Counted from the first letter of the stretch, positions 1 to 10,851 are shown. The stretch is DNA of 64,000 nucleotides from Bacillus sp. FJAT-42315 (GCF_002797375.1 NZ_KZ454941.1:1113470-1177469), one strand, 5' to 3'. Program-made: numbers and translations. The notes: generated by a model not told the origin, from the sequence alone.

Positions 1-6
1 TTTTAT

Positions 7-83
7 GCGCCCGTAGCTCAATTGGATAGAGCGTTTGACTACGGATCAAAAGGTTAGGGGTTCGACTCCTCTCGGGCGCGCCA
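7..83 (+). tRNA. tRNA-Arg (anticodon ACG)
   Basis: Full cloverleaf: 7-bp acceptor stem GCGCCCG/CGGGCGC, discriminator G and an encoded CCA. The anticodon loop reads CTACGGA, giving ACG, whose wobble A is normally deaminated to inosine. First complete gene of a tRNA array in the window; its place before Pro-Ala-Met matches the B. subtilis trnB order, so more tRNA genes probably lie to the left. Confidence 0.97.
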
Positions 84-99
84 TTAATACATATTTTTT

Positions 100-173
100 C
101 GGGAAGTAGCTCAGCTTGGTAGAGCACTTGGTTTGGGACCAAGGGGTCGCAGGTTCGAATCCTGTCTTCCCGA
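100..173 (+). tRNA. tRNA-Pro (anticodon TGG)
   Basis: Acceptor stem CGGGAAG/CTTCCCG, discriminator A. The anticodon loop TTTGGGA gives TGG. The 3' CCA is not encoded (TCA follows), so CCA must be added after transcription. Confidence 0.97.
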
Positions 174-202
174 TCATTTAAAAGTTCTAAAAATAGTAAC
201 AC

Positions 203-278
203 GGGGCCTTAGCTCAGCTGGGAGAGCGCCTGCTTTGCACGCAGGAGGTCAGCGGTTCGATCCCGCTAGGCTCCACCA
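203..278 (+). tRNA. tRNA-Ala (anticodon TGC)
   Basis: Acceptor stem GGGGCCT/AGGCTCC, discriminator A, encoded CCA. The anticodon loop TTTGCAC gives TGC. Confidence 0.97.
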
Positions 279-296
279 ATTTAATATATAATACAT

Positions 297-370
297 GGCG
301 GTGTAGCTCAGCTGGCTAGAGCGTACGGTTCATACCCGTGAGGTCGGGGGTTCGATCCCCTCCGCCGCTA
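297..370 (+). tRNA. tRNA-Met, elongator (anticodon CAT)
   Basis: Acceptor stem GGCGGTG/CGCCGCT with a terminal G-T pair, discriminator A, no encoded CCA. The loop TTCATAC gives CAT. The body matches the Bacillus elongator Met type rather than the initiator or the lysidine Ile type, which follow separately in this cluster. Confidence 0.93.
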
Positions 371-377
371 CTTAAAA

Positions 378-454
378 GGACCTTTAGCTCAGTTGGTTAG
401 AGCAGACGGCTCATAACCGTCCGGTCGCAGGTTCGAGTCCTGCAAGGTCCACCA
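378..454 (+). tRNA. tRNA-Ile2 (CAT, lysidine-modified)
   Basis: Acceptor stem GGACCTT/AAGGTCC, discriminator A, encoded CCA, anticodon CAT. The acceptor sequence and position after Met match the Bacillus minor Ile tRNA whose C34 is converted to lysidine by TilS to read AUA. Annotators often mislabel this gene as Met; the assignment here rests on recognition of the tRNA body. Confidence 0.88.
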
Positions 455-468
455 CTTGTATAAAATAT

Positions 469-561
469 GGAGGAATACCCAAGTCTGGCTGAAGGGATCG
501 GTCTTGAAAACCGACAGGCGGGTTAAACCGCGCGGGGGTTCGAATCCCTCTTCCTCCGCCA
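469..561 (+). tRNA. tRNA-Ser (anticodon TGA)
   Basis: Class II tRNA of 93 nt with a long variable arm. Acceptor stem GGAGGAA/TTCCTCC, discriminator G, encoded CCA. The loop CTTGAAA gives TGA. Confidence 0.96.
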
Positions 562-588
562 TATTTCATAAATTTTTATTCATATCGT

Positions 589-662
<74 letters not shown>

Positions 663-667
663 TATAT

Positions 668-744
668 GGTCCGGTAGTTCAGTTGGTTAGAATGCCTGCC
701 TGTCACGCAGGAGGTCGCGGGTTCGAGTCCCGTCCGGACCGCCA
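668..744 (+). tRNA. tRNA-Asp (anticodon GTC)
   Basis: Acceptor stem GGTCCGG/CCGGACC, discriminator G, encoded CCA. The anticodon loop CTGTCAC gives GTC. Confidence 0.97.
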
Positions 745-762
745 TTTATACATAATAATCTT

Positions 763-838
763 GGCTCAGTAGCTCAGTTGGTAGAGCAATGGACTGAAAA
801 TCCATGTGTCGGCGGTTCGATTCCGTCCTGAGCCACCA
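763..838 (+). tRNA. tRNA-Phe (anticodon GAA)
   Basis: Acceptor stem GGCTCAG/CTGAGCC, discriminator A, encoded CCA. The loop CTGAAAA gives GAA. In B. subtilis trnB a His tRNA follows Phe; here Gly follows directly. Confidence 0.97.
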
Positions 839-847
839 CTTATCAAT

Positions 848-921
848 GCGGGTGTAGTTTAATGGTAAAACCTCAGCCTTCCAAGCTGATGTCGTGGGTT
901 CGATTCCCATCACCCGCTCCA
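848..921 (+). tRNA. tRNA-Gly (anticodon TCC)
   Basis: Acceptor stem GCGGGTG/CACCCGC, discriminator T, encoded CCA. The loop CTTCCAA gives TCC. Confidence 0.97.
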
Positions 922-933
922 TTGTGAATTTAT

Positions 934-1007
<74 letters not shown>

Positions 1008-1013
1008 TTTTAT

Positions 1014-1088
1014 TCCGCAGTAGCTCAGTGGTAGAGCTATCGGCTGTTAACCGATCGGTCGCAAGTTCGAATCTTGCCTGCGGAGCCA
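1014..1088 (+). tRNA. tRNA-Asn (anticodon GTT)
   Basis: Acceptor stem TCCGCAG/CTGCGGA, discriminator G, encoded CCA. The loop CTGTTAA gives GTT. Confidence 0.97.
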
Positions 1089-1094
1089 TATTTT

Positions 1095-1185
1095 GGGGAA
1101 GTACTCAAGAGGCTGAAGAGGCGCCCCTGCTAAGGGTGTAGGTCGGGTAACCGGCGCGAGGGTTCAAATCCCTCCTTCTCCGCCA
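1095..1185 (+). tRNA. tRNA-Ser (anticodon GCT)
   Basis: Class II tRNA of 91 nt with a long variable arm. Acceptor stem GGGGAAG/CTTCTCC contains a G3-T70 wobble. Discriminator G, encoded CCA. The loop CTGCTAA gives GCT. Confidence 0.96.
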
Positions 1186-1189
1186 TACT

Positions 1190-1261
1190 GGCCCGTTGGT
1201 CAAGCGGTTAAGACACCGCCCTTTCACGGCGGTAACACGGGTTCGAATCCCGTACGGGTCA
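1190..1261 (+). tRNA. tRNA-Glu (anticodon TTC)
   Basis: Acceptor stem GGCCCGT/ACGGGTC, discriminator A, no encoded CCA. The loop CTTTCAC gives TTC. It is the last tRNA of the array and is followed 3 nt later by an intrinsic terminator. Its U34 is a substrate of the mnm5s2U pathway, two of whose enzymes (mnmL, mnmM) are encoded near 29 kb. Confidence 0.96.
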
Positions 1262-1264
1262 TCA

Positions 1265-1299
1265 TAAAAAAGCTAATTCAATTGAATTAGCTTTTTTTT
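1265..1299 (+). terminator. Intrinsic terminator of the tRNA operon
   Basis: Perfect 12-bp palindrome (AAGCTAATTCAA and its complement) followed by a run of eight T, with a matching A-run upstream. It ends the tRNA array. Confidence 0.9.
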
Positions 1300-1649
1300 G
1301 TGTTTACTAATAAATCCCTTCTGATCGACACTTTTAATAAAAATAGGCTCAAGCTCTAAAAACTTTTCGGAGTTTATCTTCAAGATGTCTCAGATTATTG
1401 ATTATTTGAATAGACTTAACAGGAATAGTTGTCCTAATACGGAAAATTACACTTTGGGATGCTTATGTTAATTTATTGTTAAGAATTGTCGATGAATTAA
1501 CAATTCTTTAAGAAGGATTTATTCAAAGGATAAAGAACTTTTAAATAAAGAGAATGTATTCTCAAAAGGTACTCCATAATACAACTCTTCAAATAAGCCC
1601 CATACTAGGATTTCTCTATTTTATTATTTCAATTTAAAGGATGGGAATT
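1300..1649. other. Intergenic region upstream of glgB
   Basis: About 350 AT-rich bases without a supported gene. It holds a 9-bp inverted repeat, AAGAATTGT at 1481-1489 and ACAATTCTT at 1500-1508, separated by 10 nt, which could be a regulator site or a hairpin. I found no convincing vegetative -35/-10 pair. In B. subtilis this operon is known to use the sporulation factor SigE, but I could not place a SigE site here with confidence. Confidence 0.5.
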
Positions 1650-3509
1650 ATGACAGCAGCTTATCCAACCGATTTTGATATTCATTTATTTCATGAAGGC
1701 AACTTATTTCAAGCCTACGACATTTTTGGTGCTCATTTGTCTAGGATTGACAACGACATATACACATCTTTTTGTGTATGGGCTCCTTATGCTCAGCAAG
1801 TACGACTTGTTGGTAGTTTTAATAATTGGAACGGGGAAGGGTATTCCTTACAAAAAATAAATAATGAAGGGATTTGGTATATACAGGTTCAAAAAAATCT
1901 AGAAGGTGAACTGTATAAATATGAAATGCTTACAGAAACGGGAGAAGTACATTTGAAGGCGGATCCCTATGCTTTCTTTGCCGAAGAAAGACCAGGAACA
2001 GCTAGCATTGTATATTCGCTTGAAGGGTATAAATGGCAGGATCAATTGTGGCAAAAAAATAAAAAGCAGTCTTCTATTTATGAAAAGCCTGTCTGCATTT
2101 ATGAGCTGCACTTAGGAACTTGGAAAAGGAAAGCGGATGGCACTCTTTATTCTTATCGAGAATTGGCGGATCAAGTGATTCCTTATGTAAAAGAATTGGG
2201 GTTTACTCATATTGAAGTGATGCCGGTAACAGAACATCCATATGATCGATCATGGGGATATCAAGGAACAGGGTACTTTGCGGCGACGAGTCGCTATGGA
2301 GAGCCTAAAGACTTTATGTACTTTGTCGATCAGTGTCATGTGCATGAGCTTGGTGTCATTTTAGATTGGGTACCAGGTCATTTTTGCAAGGATGCTCATG
2401 GGCTTCATAGATTAGATGGAAGCTATAATTATGAGTATGAAAAAAGCTGGGATCGAGAAAATTACATTTGGGGTACTGCCAATTTTGATTTAGGAAAGGC
2501 GGAGGTCCAAAGCTTTCTGATCTCTAATGCGCTGTTTTGGCTGGATTATTTTCATATCGATGGATTTCGAGTGGATGCAGTAGCCAATATTATTTACTGG
2601 CCAAACAGAGATCATCTAGAGGTCAATCCTTTTGGACTTAAGTTTTTAAAGAAGCTGAATAAGGCGGTATTTCAGTTTGATCCTGACGTATTAATGATTG
2701 CCGAGGATTCAACTGACTGGCCGCAGGTGACGGCACCCGTACATATGGGGGGACTTGGATTTAATTATAAGTGGAATATGGGATGGATGAACGATGTGTT
2801 GAAGTACATGGAAACGCATTGGCATCAACGCTCGGATCATCATCATTTAATTTCCTTTTCACTTATGTATACCTACTCAGAAAATTTCATCCTGCCTTTT
2901 TCGCACGATGAAGTGGTGCATGGAAAGAAATCGTTATTAAATAAAATGCCAGGTGACTATTGGCAAAAATTTGCCCAGCTACGCTTATTAATGGGGTTTC
3001 TTATCGCTCACCCTGGTAAAAAGCTCTTGTTTATGGGAAATGAGCTAGCGCCATTTTCAGAATGGAAAGACCTTGAAGAAATTGATTGGCATTTGATTGA
3101 ATATGAGATGCATCAGAAGTTTCAGGAATATTTTATCAACCTGATTCATTTATATAAGAGGGCTGAATCATTATTTGAGTTAGATCATGACCCTCGTGGT
3201 TTTCAATGGATTGATGTTCATAATGCGCAACAAAGTGTGTACTCATTTATTCGTAGAAGTAAGGATGGGTCTCCAGTGATTGCTATTTGTAATTTTGGAG
3301 AATATGGATATGAAAATTATCGAATAGGAGTTCCAGAAGTTGGTTTGTATGAAGAGATCTTAAATAGTGACAGAAAAGAATATGGGGGATCAGGGCAGAT
3401 TAATCCGGCTCCTTTAAAAGCAAAGAAAGGCGATTTTCACGGGCAGCCAGCTTATGTACATATGACGATACCGCCTTTTGGTGTTGTGTATATTCAGCCT
3501 AAAATATAA
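1650..3509 (+). CDS. glgB: 1,4-alpha-glucan branching enzyme GlgB
   Basis: Transfers alpha-1,4 segments to form alpha-1,6 branches in glycogen; cytoplasmic. An N-terminal CBM48-type domain (about residues 20-110) precedes a GH13 barrel. The catalytic triad is visible: Asp309 in GFRVDAV, Glu352 in MIAED and Asp420 in FSHDEVVHG. The 619-aa length is usual. An ATG at 1641 is in frame, but it sits on the AAAGG ribosome site; the ATG at 1650 has proper spacing, so I start there. First gene of glgB-glgC-glgD-glgA-glgP, the same order as in B. subtilis. Confidence 0.95.
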   Translation: MTAAYPTDFDIHLFHEGNLFQAYDIFGAHLSRIDNDIYTSFCVWAPYAQQVRLVGSFNNWNGEGYSLQKINNEGIWYIQVQKNLEGELYKYEMLTETGEVHLKADPYAFFAEERPGTASIVYSLEGYKWQDQLWQKNKKQSSIYEKPVCIYELHLGTWKRKADGTLYSYRELADQVIPYVKELGFTHIEVMPVTEHPYDRSWGYQGTGYFAATSRYGEPKDFMYFVDQCHVHELGVILDWVPGHFCKDAHGLHRLDGSYNYEYEKSWDRENYIWGTANFDLGKAEVQSFLISNALFWLDYFHIDGFRVDAVANIIYWPNRDHLEVNPFGLKFLKKLNKAVFQFDPDVLMIAEDSTDWPQVTAPVHMGGLGFNYKWNMGWMNDVLKYMETHWHQRSDHHHLISFSLMYTYSENFILPFSHDEVVHGKKSLLNKMPGDYWQKFAQLRLLMGFLIAHPGKKLLFMGNELAPFSEWKDLEEIDWHLIEYEMHQKFQEYFINLIHLYKRAESLFELDHDPRGFQWIDVHNAQQSVYSFIRRSKDGSPVIAICNFGEYGYENYRIGVPEVGLYEEILNSDRKEYGGSGQINPAPLKAKKGDFHGQPAYVHMTIPPFGVVYIQPKI

Positions 3510-3525
3510 ATCAGGAGGGAATAAA

Positions 3526-4674
3526 ATGGCGAAAGAAAAATGTGTAGCAATGCTATTAGCGGGAGGGCAAGGAAGTAGATTAAAGGAATTGACGACAGGC
3601 TTAGCTAAACCAGCTGTTCCATACGGAGGAAAATATCGCATCATTGATTTTCCGCTGAGTAATTGTGCAAATTCTGGTATTCATACAGTTGGCGTGTTGA
3701 CTCAGTATCAACCGCTCGTTCTCAATTCTTACATCGGAATTGGAAGCGCATGGGATTTAGATAGGAAAAATGGTGGTGTGACGGTATTACCACCTTATTC
3801 AGAAACAGCAGGATTAAAGTGGTATTCAGGAACAGCTAATGCGATCTATCAAAATTTAAACTATTTAAAACAGTATGATCCAGAACATGTTTTGATTTTG
3901 TCAGGAGATCATATTTATAAAATGAATTATAGTAAAATGCTCAATTTCCATATCGAGAAGGAAGCAGATGTGACAATTTCTGTTATTGAAGTACCTTGGG
4001 ATGAGGCGAGTCGCTTTGGCATTATGAGCACAAATGAAGCAATGGAAATTACAGATTTTGACGAAAAGCCCGAGAAGCCGAATAGCAATTTAGCTTCAAT
4101 GGGGATTTATATTTTTAAATGGTCGACGTTGAAGACCTATTTAGAAATCGATGAAGCGAATCCAGAGTCAACGAACGACTTTGGAAAAGATGTGATCCCG
4201 TTAATGTTAAGAGAGAAGCTCAAGTTATTTGCCTATCCTTTTAGCGGATATTGGAAGGATGTTGGAACGATTCAAAGCTTGTGGGAAGCGAATATGGATC
4301 TGTTAGATAGAGGAGAAGAATTAGACTTATTAGACCATTCATGGCGCATTTACTCTGTGAACCCGAACCAACCGCCGCAATTTATCGGTGAACAGGCGGT
4401 CGTCAAAAATTCACTCGTTAATGAAGGCTGTGTCATTGAAGGGGAGGTGACCCACTCCGTTCTATTCCAAGGTGTGCAAGTAGAGGAGCAGGCGGTGATT
4501 AAAGATGCAGTGATTATGCCAAATGCTCGTGTGGGAAGAAATTGTGTAATTGAACGAGCGATTGTTAATAGTAATTTAGAAATACCTGATAATGTAGAGA
4601 TTTATAACCATACAGAGGACATTCTTCTAATCACAGAAGAGTATCTTGCTCAATTAATAGGACAAAAGCAATAG
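3526..4674 (+). CDS. glgC: Glucose-1-phosphate adenylyltransferase, catalytic subunit GlgC
   Basis: Makes ADP-glucose, the glucosyl donor for GlgA. The N-terminal nucleotidyltransferase motif [11 protein letters not shown] and the following [19 protein letters not shown] block are intact, as is SGDHIYKM. The C-terminus has hexapeptide left-handed beta-helix repeats. The start at 3526 follows AGGAGG with good spacing; a longer in-frame reading from 3478 would overlap glgB and is rejected. 382 aa. It sits 16 nt after glgB and 24 nt before glgD, whose product it is expected to pair with. Confidence 0.95.
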   Translation: MAKEKCVAMLLAGGQGSRLKELTTGLAKPAVPYGGKYRIIDFPLSNCANSGIHTVGVLTQYQPLVLNSYIGIGSAWDLDRKNGGVTVLPPYSETAGLKWYSGTANAIYQNLNYLKQYDPEHVLILSGDHIYKMNYSKMLNFHIEKEADVTISVIEVPWDEASRFGIMSTNEAMEITDFDEKPEKPNSNLASMGIYIFKWSTLKTYLEIDEANPESTNDFGKDVIPLMLREKLKLFAYPFSGYWKDVGTIQSLWEANMDLLDRGEELDLLDHSWRIYSVNPNQPPQFIGEQAVVKNSLVNEGCVIEGEVTHSVLFQGVQVEEQAVIKDAVIMPNARVGRNCVIERAIVNSNLEIPDNVEIYNHTEDILLITEEYLAQLIGQKQ

Positions 4675-4698
4675 CTTTGTTGAAATGGAGGAAATGGA

Positions 4699-5727
4699 AT
4701 GAATAGATCTATGCTTGGTGTTATTGATGCAACTACACAGCCGGAATCAATGGAGGATTTACTGCTTCACCGATCGCTAGCAGCTGTTCCTTTCGCTGGA
4801 CGCTATCGGCTGATTGATTTTATTTTATCGAATATGGTGAACTCAGGTATTCAAAGTGTAGCGATCTTTCCTAAACACCAATATCGCTCATTAATGGATC
4901 ATTTAGGTTCAGGAAAAGATTGGGATTTAAATAGAAAACGAGACGGATTGTTTTTCTTTCCTTCTCCTAAGCTAGAGAGCGAAGGAGAGAAGAGCGGATT
5001 GTTTTGCCATTTCGCTCAACATATCGATTATTTTAAACGGAGCACGCAAAAATATGCGCTCATTAGTAATTGTTATACAGTATTTAATATGGATTTTTCT
5101 CCTATTTTAAAAAAATTAGAAGCAGATGGCTGCGATATTTTACAAATTCATAATCAAGGTCGGCCGATTGAGCTTTATGTTGTCTCCGTTCCATTGCTGA
5201 TTGAATTGATTGAGACTAGAAAAGAAACTGGGTATACGTGCATACAAGACATTGTCAACGACGCCAATCATTCATATCATATTTGCCAATATGAGATGGA
5301 TGGTTATTGCGAGCAAATTCAATCGATCCAAGATTTCTACACGATCAGTATGGAACTGTTGCAAAAGGAAAATTGGTGTCAGCTTTTTAATAAGTTTCAG
5401 CCGATTTATACGAAAGTAAAGGATGAGCCACCAACGAAGTACACGGATACTTCTTTAGTGAAAAATTCGATGATTGCTAATGGAACCGTCATTGAAGGAG
5501 AAATCGAACAAAGTGTCATCTCGCGTGCTGTATTTATCGGTAAAAATACAACGGTGAAAAATTGTATTATTATGCAAAAAAGTAAGGTTGGCGAAAATTG
5601 TGAGTTAGCTCATGTCATTATTGACAAAGATGCAGTGATTGGTGATGGGGTTAAACTTATAGGTACACCAGAGGAGCCAATTGTAATTCGTAAAGGGTCC
5701 GTACAAGGAGTGTTGATGAATTCGTGA
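4699..5727 (+). CDS. glgD: Glucose-1-phosphate adenylyltransferase regulatory subunit GlgD
   Basis: A paralogue of GlgC found in Bacilli that forms a hetero-oligomer with it and stimulates it. The nucleotidyltransferase fold is recognisable ([17 protein letters not shown]), but the N-terminal GGxGxRL loop of GlgC is replaced by [11 protein letters not shown], so this subunit is probably not catalytic alone. C-terminal hexapeptide repeats are present. 342 aa, starting after GGAGG. Its last codons overlap the glgA start (GTGA), indicating translational coupling. Confidence 0.93.
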   Translation: MNRSMLGVIDATTQPESMEDLLLHRSLAAVPFAGRYRLIDFILSNMVNSGIQSVAIFPKHQYRSLMDHLGSGKDWDLNRKRDGLFFFPSPKLESEGEKSGLFCHFAQHIDYFKRSTQKYALISNCYTVFNMDFSPILKKLEADGCDILQIHNQGRPIELYVVSVPLLIELIETRKETGYTCIQDIVNDANHSYHICQYEMDGYCEQIQSIQDFYTISMELLQKENWCQLFNKFQPIYTKVKDEPPTKYTDTSLVKNSMIANGTVIEGEIEQSVISRAVFIGKNTTVKNCIIMQKSKVGENCELAHVIIDKDAVIGDGVKLIGTPEEPIVIRKGSVQGVLMNS

Positions 5728-7172
5728 AACTACTATTTGTTGTATCAGAGTGTGTACCTTTCGTTAAATCAGGAGGGCTGGCCGATGTCGCCGGCTCTCT
5801 ACCGAAAGAGTTAAAAAAGCAGGGAATGGATATTCGCGTCATGCTCCCTAAATATGGGACCATTCCTTTCGAGTACCGAGCACAAATGAAAAAAGTGGCT
5901 GAGTATATTGTGCCCGTCGGTTGGAGAAACCAATATTGCGGTGTTGAACAGCTTGAAAAAGATGGAATCGTTTATTATTTCATCGATAACGAGTATTACT
6001 TTAATCGTGACAAAATGTATGGGTTTGGCGATGATGGGGAAAGGTTCTCTTACTTCACTAGAGCGGTGTTAGATAGCTTGTCACACCTCGACTTTTATCC
6101 GGATGTGATTCATTGCCACGATTGGCATACGGCAATGATTCCTTTTATGTTGCGAGTCGAGCATCAACATCGTCCAGGCTATGAGTTCATTCGAACGGTA
6201 TTTACGATTCACAATTTATTGTATCAAGGGATTTTCCCACAAAGTGTGCTGACGGATTTATTAAATTTACATAGCCAGTATTTCAATAGCCGCCAGCTAG
6301 AGTTTTATGATTGCATCAATTTCATGAAAGGTGGACTAATTTCCGCCGATGTGATCACGACCGTTAGCCCTACATATAAGAATGAAATTTTAACTCCTTA
6401 TTTTGGCGAACGCTTGGATGGCGTGTTACAAGAAAGGCAAGATGCCCTCGTTGGGATATTAAATGGGATTGATGATTCCATTTATCATCCGGCGACCGAT
6501 CCTTTAATCATACCTTTTGACCTTGATCACTTGAATGGAAAGAAAGAGAACAAACAATTGCTTCAACGAATGTTTGGATTAGAGGAAAAAGCTGATACGC
6601 CAATTGTTTCGCTAGTTTCTCGCTTTACAAGACAAAAAGGGTTAGAACTTGTGACGCGAGTGTTTCACGAAATGATCGAGGAAGATGTGCAATTCATTGT
6701 TCTCGGTACAGGTGAAGATGAGTTTGAATGGTTTTTTAAAGAGATGGAGTGGAGATATCCACAAAAGGTGCGCTCCTATATCGGATTTGATGAGGAGTTA
6801 GCTCATAAGGTTTATGCGGGTTCCGATTTGTTTTTGATGCCTTCGAAGTTTGAGCCTTGCGGGCTTGGACAGATGATTGCGATGAAGTATGGAGCGGTGC
6901 CACTTGTGCGTGAAACGGGAGGGCTGAATGATTCTGTTCTTTCCTACAGTGAACAAACGGGTGAAGGGAATGGCTTTTCTTTTACTAATTTTAATGCCCA
7001 TGACATGTTGTTTACCTTTAAGCGAGCGATTGGTATGTATCAGGAGAAAGACGTTTGGGAGAGCCTTGTGAAGCAAGCGATGACTTGTGATTATAGCTGG
7101 TCACAATCAGCGAAACAATATAGCAAACTATATTCTGACTTATCATCTAGGAGGGAAAGTCATGTTTTCTAA
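5724..7172 (+). CDS. glgA: Glycogen synthase GlgA (ADP-glucose dependent)
   Basis: Elongates alpha-1,4-glucan from ADP-glucose; GT5 family, GT-B fold. The N-terminal [13 protein letters not shown] loop (residues 15-27) binds ADP-glucose, and the C-terminal block [11 protein letters not shown] carries the conserved Glu. 482 aa, full length. It begins with GTG overlapping the glgD stop codon, and its own 3' end overlaps glgP by 11 bp, so the three genes are translationally linked. Confidence 0.95.
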   Translation: MKLLFVVSECVPFVKSGGLADVAGSLPKELKKQGMDIRVMLPKYGTIPFEYRAQMKKVAEYIVPVGWRNQYCGVEQLEKDGIVYYFIDNEYYFNRDKMYGFGDDGERFSYFTRAVLDSLSHLDFYPDVIHCHDWHTAMIPFMLRVEHQHRPGYEFIRTVFTIHNLLYQGIFPQSVLTDLLNLHSQYFNSRQLEFYDCINFMKGGLISADVITTVSPTYKNEILTPYFGERLDGVLQERQDALVGILNGIDDSIYHPATDPLIIPFDLDHLNGKKENKQLLQRMFGLEEKADTPIVSLVSRFTRQKGLELVTRVFHEMIEEDVQFIVLGTGEDEFEWFFKEMEWRYPQKVRSYIGFDEELAHKVYAGSDLFLMPSKFEPCGLGQMIAMKYGAVPLVRETGGLNDSVLSYSEQTGEGNGFSFTNFNAHDMLFTFKRAIGMYQEKDVWESLVKQAMTCDYSWSQSAKQYSKLYSDLSSRRESHVF

Positions 7173-9579
7173 TAAAGAAGAATTTAAAGCCAATTTTTTG
7201 AAGCGAATTGAAAGAGCGTATGGAAAGAGCTTTCAAGATTCAACGTTGTCTGATCAATTTCAAACACTAGGAAACATGGTACGAGAATATATTAGCTCCA
7301 ATTGGATTCAAACGAATGAACAATACGGCAAAGCGAAGCAAAAGAAGGTATATTATTTGTCGATTGAATTTTTGCTTGGACGTCTATTAGGACAAAATTT
7401 ATTAAACCTTGGCATTTATGATGTCGTGGAAGCAGGCTTGAAGGATTTAGATATTTCTTTAGACGAGCTTGAGGAAATTGAGTATGACGCAGCATTAGGA
7501 AATGGTGGGCTTGGTCGCTTAGCGGCTTGCTTCCTTGATTCATTAGCGTCACTTGATCTACCAGGACACGGCTGTGGAATTCGCTATAAACATGGATTAT
7601 TTGAGCAAAGGATTGTCGATGGCTTTCAGTTAGAATTGCCGGAGCATTGGTTGCGCTATGGTCATGTATGGGAAGTAAGAAAAATCGATATGGCCGTAGA
7701 AATCCCATTTTGGGGAAAAGTTGAAACGTATGAAAAGGATGGAGTGCTTACTTTCCGTCATGTAGATGCTGAATATGTGAGCGCGGTTCCTTATGATATG
7801 CCAGTGATTGGCTATGAAACGGATACGGTTAATACACTTAGACTTTGGAGTGCTGAGCCGTCTCGATATATGCCAAATCAAGACATATTAAAATATAAAA
7901 AAGAAACAGAAGCGATCTCTGAGTTTTTATATCCAGATGATACGAACGATGAGGGGAAAATTTTACGTTTAAAGCAACAATATTTTCTCGTTTCAGCGAG
8001 TATTCGCTCGATTATTCAAGATTATTTAGAGCAATATAAAGACTTGCACGATTTTCATGAGCATGTGTCGATTCATATTAATGACACGCATCCTGTGTTG
8101 GCGATTCCAGAATTCATGCGCGTGTTGCTCGATGACCATGGTATGAGCTGGGAGGAAGCGTGGCAAATTACGACGAATACGTTTTGTTATACGAATCATA
8201 CGACGTTATCCGAAGCGTTGGAGCAATGGCCGATTCGAATTTTCCAGCCGCTTCTGCCGCGAATCTTTATGATTGTCGATGAGATTAATGAGCGTTTCTG
8301 TAAAAGCTTATGGGAGCTGTATCCAGGAGATTGGGATCGTATTGAACAGATGGCGATTATCGCTCACGGGCAAGTGAAAATGGCGCATTTAGCGATTGCT
8401 GGAAGCCATAGTGTTAATGGGGTCGCGAAAATCCATACAGAGATTTTAAAGAATCGAGAAATGAACTTATTTTATCAATTTCAACCGGAGAAATTTAATA
8501 ATAAAACGAATGGAATGACCCATCGTCGTTGGCTAATAAAGTCCAATCCAGAATTAACTCATCTCATTACGGAAACGATTGGCGATGAGTGGATGAAGCA
8601 GCCGGAAAAGTTATCTCTTCTTCATCCTTATGAACAGGATGCAGCGTTTTTAAAGAGCTTAGCGGATGTGAAGCTGAAACGAAAAGAAATTTTGGCGAAG
8701 CGGATTTTAGAGCAAAATGGGGTTACGGTCGATCCACAATCGATCTTTGACATTCAGGTGAAAAGGCTTCATGCATATAAACGACAATTATTGAATGTGT
8801 TGCATATTTTATATTTATATAACCGTATGCGGGAGGATGCTTCTTTTGATATGTATCCTCGGACGTTTGTGTTCGGGGCGAAAGCTTCACCTGGTTATTA
8901 CTATGCAAAGAAAGTTATTAAGCTCATTCATTCTGTGGCAAATATGGTCAACAATGATCCGATCGTAAAGGGCCGAATTAAAGTCGTCTTTTTAGAAAAT
9001 TACCGCGTATCGTTAGCGGAGGATATTATTCCAGCCGCGGATATTAGCGAGCAAATCTCGACGGCCAGTAAGGAAGCGTCAGGGACAGGAAATATGAAAT
9101 TTATGATGAATGGTGCACTGACGATGGGCACGCTTGATGGGGCTAATATCGAAATTTTAGAGCAGGTAGGCAAAGAGAATATTTTCATTTTCGGTTTGAA
9201 AGCAGAAGAAGTGATGAAGTTTGAACGTGAAGGCGGCTATCGTTCGATGGATTATTATCATCATGATGATCACATTCGTCAAGTGATGGATCAGCTAGTG
9301 AACGGCTTCTTTGATGAAGAGGATCAGTTTGAGATGATTTATGATTCGTTGCTGATGGAAAATGATCAATATTTTGTATTGAAAGATTTTGCGGCGTACC
9401 GCGATAAACAGCAAGAAGCGGGGCAATTGTATGAAAAGGATCGAAATCGCTGGTTCCAAATGACAGCACGTAACATTAGTCAGTCAGGATATTTCTCCAG
9501 TGATCGGACGATTCGAGAGTATGCATCAGACATTTGGGACATTCATAGTCGCGGCAGCCAAGTGCTCGTTAAACGCTAA
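7162..9579 (+). CDS. glgP: Glycogen phosphorylase GlgP
   Basis: Phosphorolyses terminal alpha-1,4 bonds of glycogen to glucose-1-phosphate. GT35 family; the pyridoxal-phosphate lysine is K646 in SGTGNMKF, followed by [15 protein letters not shown]. 805 aa, usual length. The ATG at 7162 follows AGGAGGGAAAGTC. An in-frame ATG at 7087, inside glgA, would add 25 unrelated residues and is rejected. Last gene of the operon, with a terminator immediately downstream. Confidence 0.95.
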   Translation: MFSNKEEFKANFLKRIERAYGKSFQDSTLSDQFQTLGNMVREYISSNWIQTNEQYGKAKQKKVYYLSIEFLLGRLLGQNLLNLGIYDVVEAGLKDLDISLDELEEIEYDAALGNGGLGRLAACFLDSLASLDLPGHGCGIRYKHGLFEQRIVDGFQLELPEHWLRYGHVWEVRKIDMAVEIPFWGKVETYEKDGVLTFRHVDAEYVSAVPYDMPVIGYETDTVNTLRLWSAEPSRYMPNQDILKYKKETEAISEFLYPDDTNDEGKILRLKQQYFLVSASIRSIIQDYLEQYKDLHDFHEHVSIHINDTHPVLAIPEFMRVLLDDHGMSWEEAWQITTNTFCYTNHTTLSEALEQWPIRIFQPLLPRIFMIVDEINERFCKSLWELYPGDWDRIEQMAIIAHGQVKMAHLAIAGSHSVNGVAKIHTEILKNREMNLFYQFQPEKFNNKTNGMTHRRWLIKSNPELTHLITETIGDEWMKQPEKLSLLHPYEQDAAFLKSLADVKLKRKEILAKRILEQNGVTVDPQSIFDIQVKRLHAYKRQLLNVLHILYLYNRMREDASFDMYPRTFVFGAKASPGYYYAKKVIKLIHSVANMVNNDPIVKGRIKVVFLENYRVSLAEDIIPAADISEQISTASKEASGTGNMKFMMNGALTMGTLDGANIEILEQVGKENIFIFGLKAEEVMKFEREGGYRSMDYYHHDDHIRQVMDQLVNGFFDEEDQFEMIYDSLLMENDQYFVLKDFAAYRDKQQEAGQLYEKDRNRWFQMTARNISQSGYFSSDRTIREYASDIWDIHSRGSQVLVKR

Positions 9580-9583
9580 AAAT

Positions 9584-9628
9584 AAAAACGGTGAGTCTCC
9601 ATGTAAAGTGGGAACTCACCGTTTTTTA
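9584..9628. terminator. Bidirectional terminator between glgP and menA
   Basis: Stem AACGGTGAGT/ACTCACCGTT with an A-run on one side and a T-run on the other. It can end transcription from both converging genes. Confidence 0.85.
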
Positions 9629-9631
9629 TAA

Positions 9632-10555
9632 TTATAAAAGATAGCCTAAACAAATGCCGATTGATAGCAAGAAGCCAAAGATCGTATTTGTTTGAGCCGT
9701 TGCTTTCATTGCAGGCATCATTTGAATCGGTAATGTTTTGCCGATGAAGCCTTTCGTCGCTCTTACCGCTTTCGGAATGCTTAAAAAAGTGAGAAGGAGC
9801 CACGGTGACCCAACCTCAAACACGACAAGAGCTGCTACCCAAGCAAATGAAACGATGAACATTCCGGCTAGTACTTGAATGGCACGTTTTCGTCCGACTA
9901 AAATGGCGAGCGTTTTTCGACCATTTTCTTTATCTCCATCTAAATCACGAATGTTGTTGGCTAACAAAATCGATCCAACTAAGATCGAGATCGGGACAGA
10001 AATAAGAAGGCTAGCTGTGGAAATAAAGCCTGTTTGAATGTAAAAAGATAGCAAAATAATGACAACACCCATAAAAAAGCCGGCTGTTAGTTCGCCAAAT
10101 GGTGTGTAGGCAATTGGAATGGGTCCACCTGTATAAAAATAGCCAGCAGCCATACAAATAATCCCAATGACAGCAATCCACCATGTTGTATTCGCGCAAA
10201 TATAAATTCCGAGCAACAGTGCGATACCGAAAAAAGAAAACCCGATCGTAAGCACGGTACGAGGCTGTACACCATTTCGGACAATCGCGCCCCCAATGCC
10301 CACAGATTGTTCCGTGTCGAGGCCTCTGACGTAATCGAAATACTCGTTAAACATATTTGTAGCTGCCTGAATCAGTAGGCATGCAATGAGCATCGCTAAA
10401 AATAAATCGATCCGAAGCGACGTGTCAGCGACAGCCAAAGCTGTTCCAAGAAACACAGGAACAAATGCGGCTGTTAACGTATGCGGTCTCGTAAGCTGCC
10501 ACCAAATTTTCCAGCCTTTGTCCGGCTTAATGGAAGGGGATGTATTGACTTCCAT
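9632..10555 (-). CDS. menA: 1,4-dihydroxy-2-naphthoate polyprenyltransferase MenA
   Basis: Membrane prenyltransferase that joins a polyprenyl chain to 1,4-dihydroxy-2-naphthoate to make demethylmenaquinone. UbiA superfamily: both Asp-rich motifs are present, NEYFDYVRGLD near residue 69 and DLDGDKENGRK near residue 203. Eight or nine hydrophobic helices are visible. 307 aa. It is divergent from menF, so the pathway's membrane step has its own promoter facing away from the soluble-enzyme operon, the arrangement also seen in B. subtilis. Confidence 0.94.
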   Translation of the reverse strand: MEVNTSPSIKPDKGWKIWWQLTRPHTLTAAFVPVFLGTALAVADTSLRIDLFLAMLIACLLIQAATNMFNEYFDYVRGLDTEQSVGIGGAIVRNGVQPRTVLTIGFSFFGIALLLGIYICANTTWWIAVIGIICMAAGYFYTGGPIPIAYTPFGELTAGFFMGVVIILLSFYIQTGFISTASLLISVPISILVGSILLANNIRDLDGDKENGRKTLAILVGRKRAIQVLAGMFIVSFAWVAALVVFEVGSPWLLLTFLSIPKAVRATKGFIGKTLPIQMMPAMKATAQTNTIFGFLLSIGICLGYLL

Positions 10556-10613
10556 TGTTCATTCTCTCCCTTTAGTTAATAACGAACAATTCTTCTTCTG
10601 TTCGTCATTTATA

Positions 10614-10642
10614 AGTGTAGAAAAGGAAAGGATAAGTGTCAA
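10614..10642 (-). promoter_or_regulatory. Probable SigA promoter of menA
   Basis: Minus strand: TTGACA (10637-10642), a 17-nt spacer and TACACT (10614-10619). A short inverted repeat, ACGAAC at 10582-10587 and GTTCGT at 10600-10605, lies between promoter and gene and might be regulatory. Confidence 0.65.
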
Positions 10643-10767
10643 TCACTTTTCACACTTCTAAGCAGGTTCAAGGGCTTATTTAGAGAGTTCAAAACAAACA
10701 AATAATAGGAACAATCGAAGCAAAGCATTATAATAAGGGTAGAATAAGACAAAACACGGTGGAATCG

Positions 10768-10797
10768 TTGACATAAAGAGTTCAAGAGGTGTATCTT
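10768..10797 (+). promoter_or_regulatory. Possible SigA promoter of the menF operon
   Basis: Perfect TTGACA (10768-10773), an 18-nt spacer and TATCTT (10792-10797), about 55 nt before the chosen menF start. The -10 is imperfect. Confidence 0.5.
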
Positions 10798-10851
10798 TAA
10801 ATAAGTTTGACAACGATTCATACTGCTGTATGTGCAATGGAGGAGATTTCA

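Noticed and set aside
1385-1471. 28-codon open frame starting ATGTCTCAG upstream of glgB
   Set aside because: No ribosome binding site and no recognisable product; it lies in AT-rich intergenic sequence.
7292-7708. Minus-strand open frame of 138 codons inside glgP
   Set aside because: Antisense shadow of a well-supported gene; no start signal or family match.
1650-9579. CRISPR array or phage genes anywhere in the window
   Set aside because: No regularly spaced repeats, integrase, capsid or cas-like products were seen; the content is core Bacillaceae genes apart from the 36-43 kb operon.
10582-10605. ACGAAC/GTTCGT inverted repeat in the menA leader as a LexA box
   Set aside because: The spacing between half-sites is far too long for the Bacillus LexA consensus.
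10807-10851. Extra 15 codons at the start of menF
   Set aside because: TTG without ribosome site; the TTG at 10852 is preceded by GGAGGAG and gives the family length.
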